Source: Telmatactis stephensoni
Lineage: Eukaryota; Cnidaria; Anthozoa; Actiniaria; Isophelliidae
Length of the DNA stretch: 64,000 bases
Assembly (NCBI GenBank): GCA_029948255.1
Contig: JALIZF010001454.1
Location: 186,001-250,000, forward strand
Reading direction: 5' to 3'
The notes under the pieces are model-generated. The model was given only the letters and a program-made list of their open reading frames with translations. It made no database searches and was not told the DNA's origin. Shown piece after piece: positions 56,692 through 64,000 of this stretch. The position numbers and the translations under genes are program-made. The stretch's first letter is position 1; each line of letters starts with the position of its first letter.

Positions 56692-57198
56692 TAGTCCAGT
56701 CCCAGACTATCTTTCTTGCCGCTCCAGGACTCGCGGAGAAAGAGAGTCCAGTATAACTTGCATGCGCATGTGCAAAATGAGCCAATCAATTAATTAATTA
56801 GTATTTTGCGAGCTTGCAATATGCAAATGTCAGTGTTTGGTAGCAGTGGTAGTGATGCGTATCGAAAAATTCACAAATACGTCTTTCACAACTGTCCATC
56901 CGTAAATGGCCTGTAACTGCTCAAACTTTGGTAAAAGATTATAGTTGGTTTTTCCAAGTGCATAGCTCACTGAATCAACAAATGGCTTTCCGAAATGAGA
57001 CTGATATCGTGTATACAAAACACTTTCTTCTTCAGCCATCTTGAATCATTAGATGACTTTAGGATTTGTAACCACGCGATCACCACATGAATGTGGTGAT
57101 CGCGTGGTCACTAAACTGACATGCGCATGCAAGTTATACTGGACTCTCTTTCTCCGCGAGTCCTGGAGCGGCAAGAAAGAGAGTCTGGGACTGGACTA
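56692..57198. mobile_element. MULE-type element with 80-bp TIRs and captured exon (Pack-MULE-like)
   Basis: The 507-bp element starts TAGTCCAGTCCCAGACT and ends AGTCTGGGACTGGACTA. The terminal inverted repeats extend about 80 bp with one visible mismatch. A 9-bp target duplication GGTTTGCTC flanks it exactly (56683-56691 and 57199-57207). Long inverted ends with a 9-bp duplication are the hallmark of Mutator-like elements. No transposase is encoded; the interior carries a helicase-like fragment. An 18-bp-arm perfect hairpin lies inside at 57071-57108. Confidence 0.85.
56830..57039 (-). pseudogene. Captured N-terminal fragment resembling a RecQ-like helicase
   Basis: This 69-residue frame starts MAEEESVLYTRYQSHFGKPF, then VSYALGKTNYNLLPKFEQLQ and AIYGWTVVKDVFVNF. 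The order resembles the stretch just before the Walker A motif in RecQ-like ATP-dependent helicases that are multicopy in cnidarians (L.PEQ..AI..G.DVFV.LPTG.GKS). It stops right where the Walker A motif would start, as if one exon had been taken. Whether it is transcribed is unknown. The family assignment is from memory of the pattern and moderately sure. Confidence 0.5.
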
Positions 57199-57755
57199 GG
57201 TTTGCTCTTGATAGCATACAGGGGAGTTACAATTATTCCCTGATAAGGAATCTCCAGTTACAGAGGAAAAAAGATAAATAAGTAGAAGTCCTAAAAGTGA
57301 CAATCACTGGCAGTGAAGAGAACCACATTGTTTTAGTATGTAATATCAAAATCCAAACTAGGATTCAAAAAATAGACTGATTTATCAAACGCGACACGAA
57401 AAAAGACACCGTGCGCATGCGCGGTCACGACTTTTGTTTGACATAGCCTTTGACGTCGCCGATGTGAAAACAAGCGAAATGGCATGGCGTCATGAACGTA
57501 ACGCCGGTCACGACGTTTTTAAGGTAGTCACGCAACGAATGAATGGGATATATTTGTCATGAACGCGTGATAAGGCGCACGGGCACTCGAATCGAGTTAA
57601 GTGTCTGAGTCACGTGGGTGAAAACCAAGAATAAATTAAAGGTTTTCGTCTTAAGTAGGATTTTCACAAACATTCCTTAAACTTTTGGGAAGGACATTGC
57701 AAGTTTATACATCGTCCTGATCATTGTCGAGGATAAATCTAGAATATAACAAACC

Positions 57756-60700
57756 ATGGCTATGGCACCAGAAGGAGTCTTAGGACCATCAACCGCTCGA
57801 GATCGCTTTTTTAAATTAACAACGCTGTTAATAAGTGGAGGGACAGCAATTATAAGGGGATGTTTTGATTCTATCCACCACCCTTCAAACCTTGCTAATG
57901 TTTTGAAAAATCATAGAGATAAACTCAAGACGATCGGCTTGACTTCAGTAGAATGGAGGAAATTGTTCCCCTCAAACTCTTCCTATGGCAGATCTGAGGA
58001 CTTTGATCTAACAATACTTATCAAATTGCTGAGGAATATTTGTAACCTCGCGGCGCCTACTAGAGGATGGGATAAACTTCCACATGCTACAGAACTCTCT
58101 TTGGAAGCAGACATAGCGAGAGTGAAATACTATCGTAATAAAATCTATGCTCATCCTAATAAGCTAGAACTTTCTGATGCTGAATTCATTGACTTCTGGA
58201 ATGAGATAAAAGGAGCTTTGTTAAGAATAGTTCGGAAATGCAGTCCATTCAATGTCGACGAGTGGGAAAAACAGATCGATAGAAGTCTTACTGGCCCCAC
58301 AACTGAAGATGATGTTAATATTTACCATTCAGGATTTCCAGGTATGTTGTAGGAATAAAAAGACGATTGGATAAAGGAGCTAATAGATGGTACGTGTTCT
58401 GGACTAATACACTGAGAGACTAGCGAGTGAACTAGTTTGAGCTGCGTCGGTGTTAAAAAAGTACAACAAGGAGTGAATGGAAATTTGTAACACCATATAA
58501 AACAGAGATAACTTACTGACTCAGATTCGGCACGAATTTTTAGACTGAACTATTCGTGTAAAACAGACTGTCTATATATTTCCATTCCAGAATATAGCCA
58601 TTGGAAGGTAGGCACGCAAAGCTATCAATTGAAACTCAGTTTCAATTGATAGCTTTGCATGCCTACCACTTTTCAATTAATTCAGATTATTCGACTTCGG
58701 TTGATGGCCGTTTGACGGTTCACGACTTACTGATCATTTCGCCGTTGTATTTTTTCCGAGCGTCTCAGTGAGTCGTGAACCGTCGAACGGCCATCAACCG
58801 CAGTCGAATAATCTGAATTAATTGAAAAGTAAAAATAACCGTTAAACTCCCAAAAAATGTGGCAGTTAACTGTCTAAATAAAACCATCATACTAGTACCA
58901 CTTTTTTTTGACATTTGATTTGTTTGAATAAATTGTGCAATTCATATCTTTTCAGTATATTTCCTTTACATGCAATTATTACCAGTTGAAGCTCTCGAAA
59001 AGCCCACGAAACTCTCGTTTCGAACTGAAGGAAAGAATCAATCAAACGCCAATCAAATAACTCAACCAATACAAATGGCGATTCTGATTATGTACAATTG
59101 CTTAGTATTTACGAAAGTTTAAACGAGGCATTTCTCACTGTTACAGAATCAGAATCACCATTTGTATCGGTCGAGTAATTTGATTGACGCCTGTCTAAAT
59201 ACTAGTTTCAAAACAAGACTTCGAGCGTCTCCTTAACGGTTGTTAAACATATCCATATACTGCATACCTTACGCATCTTAAAATCTTGCCTTGCTCTAAA
59301 AAATCAACTGATGATGATCTTGCACCATAGGGGTTACCTCTGAAAACTGAAAATGTGCGATGTTAATTGTAAATTTATACTTGATGAGCTCTCCTTAATT
59401 TTTCCTACAAAAGACGTTTGAATTGGATCATTCCTTGTTTATATACTATGAGCGTGATGCATATGTGTGAAATGATTTATGGGTGAGTTTTCAAGGATAC
59501 TGGAAAGATGTCGTCCCACGCCTGGACAAAAATTCAATACGTTCACATAAGTAGTTTCTACCAGGCATGAAGATCCTTTAGTCCCGAGATGAAATGGTCA
59601 GTACTGTTATGTCCCGATGCTTTACATGGATTTTGTATCACATCCCGTTGCTGAAGACAGGAATGAAACCGTCCCGGGCCAAAAGTGTCTCACCCAAAAG
59701 TCATGCAAACAGCAAGAAACAGAGACGAAGTCTGGCCGGGACGAAATCTTCAATACCAGGGGGGCATATATTTGCTATATTATGCCCATATATTTGCTAT
59801 AGTGGGATGCTCCGCCCCCAAAAGGGGTAACTTTTTGAAGCCAGAGGTATAGAAATTGGTAGGGAATTTGCAATTTTGGGTATAGGGAATTTGCGACTTT
59901 GGGTATCAAAAAAGGCGTCAGTATAAAAAGGGTTGCGAAAACAATCATTCAAGCCAAACACTCATGTACATATAGTGGCCTTAGAAAGGTATAAAAAAAG
60001 TTAAAAGATATATTAAAAGGGTATCTTTTTTCCGAAATTTCGTGTATTAAAGGGTAAGGGGTTGAGAGTGTGGACGGCACATCCCCGTACAAAATGCCTA
60101 TAGGATTGGTTCTCCCCCTCCCCGAGCTTCAATGTAAAAGTAGCCTAAAAGTTTCAGCGAATTTACTGATTCACTGCCAATGAAGTAGGAGTATATATCC
60201 GCAGTATCCTAATACAACTGTTGTTGATTTAGTGATCACAGTACAAGTGTCCAGAAGAGATGGAGAAATTTGGAATTTAAATCATGTGTTGGTTAGCCGA
60301 TATCAAGGAGATTTTAGATTATTCTTGACTGCGATTCAAGATGCTCTCCGTTCTAATGGAATACTCGCTGAAGATGTACACCAAGGATCAATACAAATTC
60401 GGCTACGAGTAAAAGATCTTGGTGCTCTTGAAGATTTCTGGAAAAGGTATTGTTTTAGATCATCATCATCGGTATATTTCTGATTATGTTACGATTCAAA
60501 AGTAGCCCGTGCGTTCAGATTATCCAATTTTGATTTTGTATTCAGTGCCTCTTAAGATAAATATGTAATAGATAAACACACAAGGAGTACCCCAGCATTA
60601 CAATGAGCATTAGGATCGTCATTCTTCACAAGATTGTTCGTGATGTATGCTTGTCTTTTGTTTCTTCGTTCTTTCCCGTAAAGGTACAAAACCGGTGAGC

Positions 60701-61791
60701 TGAGGGAACAAACCATTAGGATTAGCCAGTTTTTACCTGATTCTCTCGTTGTCCATTGATGATTGGTGCATATATTTTTGCTTATTCATTCTTTTTCTCT
60801 TAAAGGTACAAAACCGGTGAGCTGAGGAATGATCTCAAGAAAGTTCTTGCCACAAACGAAATTAGTGCACATGATGAAAGTGATTTCATAGTTTCCGTGC
60901 CTGAAGATGAATATATCCATGCACAGAGCTTTTTAAAGGAACTGCTACCTTATGCTGTTGAAGCAGATCTTCATGATATAAAACAAAATGATAAAGAAAT
61001 ACACGAGCGACCAATAGAGATTCAGCTAAGAGTAAAGGATTTCAGTGCACTTGAAGATTTCTGGAAAAGGTCAGTAATGCTTTGTTACAATAAGGGATGG
61101 TTGCCTCGCTGGTCTCCTAACGCTTTGGTGCATAATCTATAAACTTAAAATTAAAACACAGGCCGGGATCGTAAATAGATTAATTAAATGAAAGCGGTCA
61201 TTTGGTTCAGTACCGCTACAGGACGTCTCCTCGGATAAGGACGTTAAGCGGTAGATCCAGTCAGAGACATAAACAAGCTCAAACCAGTACTAAGGAAGAG
61301 TCAGGGCATAGAACTATCGGTGTGTAAGGACCAAACTCTAATTCAATAACTGCTCGCAAGGTTAGTTGTGGGCCCCTTTTTTGTGCTAAAGCTTGTACCT
61401 TAGCCCTAGAAATCCAAACCAACCTATCAGCCAGCCAAACCAAATGCTGAACGCGATTTTTTCTTACGCTTATACTGATTTATTCTCAAGGTACCAAGAT
61501 GGTGAGTTGAGGTACGATCTTGAAAAAGTTCTTGTTTCTGAAGAAATGAGAAAAAGGAATGATAAAGCGGAGGTGATAGTCAGAGTCTCTGAAGACGAAT
61601 ATTCCCATGCAAAGTGCTTCCTAGAGGAATTGTTACCCTATAAGGACAAAGGTACTACCCATACTATGGACATACCCGAGGAACTAGAAATATATGAAAG
61701 ATCGAAGACTAGAAAGTGGCGAGCAGCTGACCCTACCTCCGTCATTCCTAATAAGGACATAGTAGAGAAAAGGTATAGAGTAATACTTTAA
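57756..61791 (+). CDS. DZIP3-type HEPN protein with tandem TRADD-N-like modules
   Basis: Exons: 57756-58341, 60233-60446, 60806-61069, 61491-61791 (phases 1,2,2); 454 residues close in frame. Residues about 15-165 form a HEPN domain of the type found in DZIP3-like proteins; the Rx4-6H motif reads YYRNKIYAHPNK with R127 and H133. After a linker come two modules: IQIRLRVKDLGALEDFWKR-YKTGELRNDLKKVL... and IEIQLRVKDFSALEDFWKR-YQDGELRYDLEKVL..., each ending in a DEY.HA..FL.ELL helix. These match the TRADD N-terminal domain layout (VQLRF...F..AYREGALR..L, then L.L.LRAG...L....E). Each module is split by a phase-2 intron at KR/Y, so exon 3 is a repeat unit. A donor at 61773 could extend the protein. 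The role is inferred as a signalling adaptor; the adjacent gene is TRAF-type. Confidence 0.75.
58605..59232. repeat. Three adjacent foldbacks in HEPN/TRADD-N-like intron 1
   Basis: First: GCTATCAATTGAAACT/AGTTTCAATTGATAGC with flanking GGTAGGCA (58612-58668). Second: AATTAATTCAGATTATTCGA ... TCGAATAATCTGAATTAATT with GTTGATGGCCG and CGGTTCACGAC inside (58675-58830). Third: about 59036-59190, with ATTTGATTG.CG and CAAATGG.GATTCTGA in inverted copies. All are non-coding. Confidence 0.75.
59480..60130. repeat. Repeat-like block in HEPN/TRADD-N-like intron 1
   Basis: Contains short direct duplications: CATATATTTGCTATA twice (59766, 59790) and TAGGGAATTTGC twice (59860, 59882). GC-richer CCCGGG/GGGACG words also occur. 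No domain is encoded. Confidence 0.5.
60684..60755 (+). pseudogene. Broken duplicate of the TRADD-N-like exon start
   Basis: An acceptor (ccgtaaag) followed by TACAAAACCGGTGAGCTGAG copies the start of the functional exon at 60806 almost exactly, including the upstream pyrimidine-rich DNA. After about 22 bases it diverges and soon meets a stop. It is a relic of tandem exon duplication. Confidence 0.7.
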
Positions 61792-62867
61792 TTAGCCAAT
61801 GAAAATCTGTAATTCTATACGTAGCAGCCAGCAACACTGATGTTCTTTACGTTGAAGGTTTGAGAGCGAACCAAAGCGTTTGTACAATGTTTTAGAAAAT
61901 AAGCCAGAGTCAACAAGTTAATTTAAAATTAATATGAAAAGAGCATTTCTATTACCCTCGTTCAAATCCTTAGCAGACTTTAGCACGCAATTAAGTAAGT
62001 AAGTAAGTAAGTATGTAAGTAAGTATGTAAGTAAGTAAGTAAGTAAGTAAGTAGTAAGTAAATAAGTAAGTAAGTTAGTAAGTAAGTAAGTAGAAGTGCA
62101 TAAATAAAGACTTTATATATAAAGGCTGACACTTTAAAGTGACAAATACCTATAAACTTGTGGCTCTTACCTAATGATAATACGACATTAAGTCGTTAAA
62201 ATATAAATATCAATATACAGTCGAAACTCCGTTTACGTACACTCTCGTAGAGGGACAACTTTACTTACGGACACCTTTTGAGTTTACCGAGGGTTTCCGC
62301 TTATGCGAGTTTCAACTGTATACAATCTATAGAATACTAAGTTAATCTGATACGTGATAATGGTTAAAACTAGATGTAAAATATAATAACGAAACTCTGA
62401 TCTATAAAAATCCTATATATTTGGTATCGTCAAACTTATTCCAATTTAACGGCGAAAATTACTTGTCATTTCTGTCCTCAAGGACTAGTGACAGTCTGCG
62501 TAGTAAACGCTCAAGTTGAGACAATTATTCTTATCTCGTTATTTTTCTTGATTTTCTGTATGCCTGACGCGGAGTGCACATCAATCATAAACCGAAAAAA
62601 TTACCTCCTAAGTAATATTCAAGTTTATGTTTGTTTCGCTTCAAACTATTTGTACATTTGTTTGCTTCGAAATGATAAGCAACAACAACAACAAAAAATT
62701 TGTAAAACGCTGTGTGCGAGAGTTGTACTTATGGAATAATATTTATTCTAATTGTATAAAACAGCTGTGCGTTCAGTAGAACCGTGCAACTTGCTACGCT
62801 CTATTAAAAAACACGTGACCCATTAAAATTCAGGTTGTTTGAACGCAATATCTTGACGCCATTCAAG
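61792..62867. other. Intergenic DNA with TAAG microsatellite
   Basis: A TAAG/TAAGTATG microsatellite spans 61992-62096. The region probably holds the 3' UTR of the HEPN gene and the TRAF-type promoter. No other gene was recognised. Confidence 0.6.
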
Positions 62868-63800
62868 ATGGCAGAAGAAAACAAGAGTCAAGGTTATCCA
62901 CATGAAGCTCTGTCTGCTGTACCAAGTGACTATGAATGTCCAATATGTCAGATGTTACTATGTGAACCGCTACAAATCGCCAAATGTGGACACAGGTTTT
63001 GTAAAAACTGTCTAAAACCTGTATTGAGGTAATTACGTAGTAAAGGCGTCGTCTTCCAAACGACTCGAATCGTAGTCCAGACGACTGATATAGCTTATGT
63101 TATTGTATCTGATTTAGAATAAGCCCTGGGTCAAGCTTTGTTCGATTTTTCTTGAAATACTTAACTTTGACTAACTTCTTGAGAAGGGTGTTTTCTAGTA
63201 TTTGCATCGTTCTCTTTGTCTTTCAGATGGAAATTAAAAGATGTTTTAACTTTTACCTCTATTAATTATTGACATTATTAATATTATGAACCAACACGAT
63301 ATCTTGCTAAGTGAACAGCTAATTCTTTATTTCACCAAGACCAATTGCTTAAGTCTTATTTATATTCAAAAGACAAGAATTACGCTTTTGTCTGCTAAAC
63401 CACTTGATGTTCACCCAACGAAACACCAAGAAGCACTAACCAAAAGAGCATTGTCTGCCTGAAGGCTAAATGCACGATTAGTTCTCCGAGCTTTGCTACT
63501 TTCTACACAGCATACTGATAGGCTTTGACATTCTTGCACTGATAAAGCTATAATGATATTGTCAAGCCTGTTGTTGATGTACAAGGTCTTACAAGTAAGA
63601 CTTGAGGCACCAACTGAATCATGACCAGTGTGAATTAGAACTAAAACTATCACTGGAACTATTGACATTCTCTTGTTCGAAAACATCAGCCATCACTAAG
63701 GTATCATAAATTATATGATGTAGGTGTGATTCATTAATTTTCTTATAGCAAAGATCCACCTCTGTGTCCACTGGACAGACAAGAGATTGAAGTAGCTAAG
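62868..63800 (+). CDS. TRAF-type RING protein, 5' part only
   Basis: Exons: 62868-63028 and 63749-63800, joined in phase 2; the gene continues beyond the window after a donor at 63801. The first 72 residues hold a RING finger: CPICQMLLCEP, then CGHRFCKNCLKPVL, then (next exon) CPLD. The zinc ligands are C3HC3 with a final aspartate, the pattern of TRAF family RING domains. The N-terminus MAEENKSQGYPHEAL and the VPSDYE before the first cysteine also fit TRAFs. The zinc fingers, coiled coil and MATH domain expected for TRAFs would lie outside the window. TRAFs are E3 ligases that carry TNF-receptor and Toll-type signals to NF-kB and MAP kinases. The start codon is chosen because it is the in-frame ATG closest to the RING with a good context (AAGATGG). 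Confidence 0.8.
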
Positions 63801-63807
63801 GTAATAT

Positions 63808-63953
63808 AGAGTGCTTACAATATATTCGTGAAAAACTTAGCGAACTTAATTGTACTAAATAGCGCGAAATCCTTTGTTTTCTATTGTTTAAATAGTGCAA
63901 ATCAGTGCAATTTCTTACGAAGTTTTTCACGGATATATTGTAAGCACTCTACG
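63808..63953. mobile_element. Foldback MITE in TRAF-type intron 2
   Basis: The ends TAGAGTGCTTACAATATATT and AATATATTGTAAGCACTCTA (about 63807 and 63933) are inverted copies. They also share CGTGAAAAACTT and its inverse. About 146 bp, non-coding, starting within ten bases of the exon donor. Confidence 0.8.
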
Positions 63954-64000
63954 AAATAGAAGTAGAAATTCAACTAGTTTGGGCTTGGCGTTGGTGTGTA

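Noticed and set aside
62488..62739. Hydrophobic frame as a further exon of the HEPN/TRADD-N-like gene
   Set aside because: No in-phase splice acceptor leads into it, and the short alternative read-through soon stops.

Overview
The window is eukaryotic nuclear DNA from an animal, most likely an anthozoan cnidarian (stony coral or sea anemone). It is AT-rich. Genes have short exons with GT/AG introns, mostly phase 1, and lie among many foldback elements, tRNA-derived SINEs, LINE relics and microsatellites. The protein types (secreted ShKT-domain proteins, GPI-type Ly6 proteins, a HEPN plus TRADD-N-like protein next to a TRAF-type RING) fit a cnidarian. The species assignment is an inference. 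I saw no intact tRNA, no rRNA and no CRISPR array.

Layout. 1-9.2 kb: no supported gene; microsatellite, possible gag remnant, tRNA-derived SINE, foldback element. 9.3-9.5 kb (minus): a G-protein gamma subunit. 9.6-15.8 kb: TTAA-flanked foldback element and TTTG-rich DNA. 15.8-43.4 kb (plus): four tandem paralogous genes, here named SPR1-SPR4 for convenience. Each encodes a signal peptide, one to three ShKT modules, a four-core-cysteine ShKT-like module and a low-complexity proline-rich tail. Splice phases and total lengths close in frame for all four. Between SPR3 and SPR4 sits a 7.8-kb LTR retroelement with identical LTRs and a 5-bp target duplication. It holds a gag-like ORF and a large region carrying a 69-bp satellite, but no recognisable polymerase.

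44.8-48.8 kb (plus): a two-domain uPAR/Ly6 GPI-type protein with E-box repeats upstream. 52.1-53.1 kb: a small acidic protein of unknown function. 54.2-55.3 kb: a single-exon class A GPCR. 56.7-57.2 kb: a 507-bp element with 80-bp inverted termini and a 9-bp target duplication that carries a piece resembling a RecQ-type helicase N-terminus (Pack-MULE-like). 57.8-61.8 kb: a DZIP3-type HEPN domain joined to tandem modules resembling the TRADD N-terminal domain. 62.9 kb to the end: the first two coding exons of a TRAF-type RING gene, cut by the window edge.

Two systems deserve attention. One is the SPR cluster: a conserved disulfide-rich secreted head carrying four unrelated proline-rich polymer tails, with repeated changes in one disulfide pair. 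Its role (matrix, cnida, mucus or adhesive) cannot be decided from sequence. The other is the HEPN/TRADD-N-like gene beside the TRAF-type gene, which suggests a cnidarian death-receptor or antiviral signalling adaptor next to its possible partner. All gene models were built by eye from splice signals and need transcript support.
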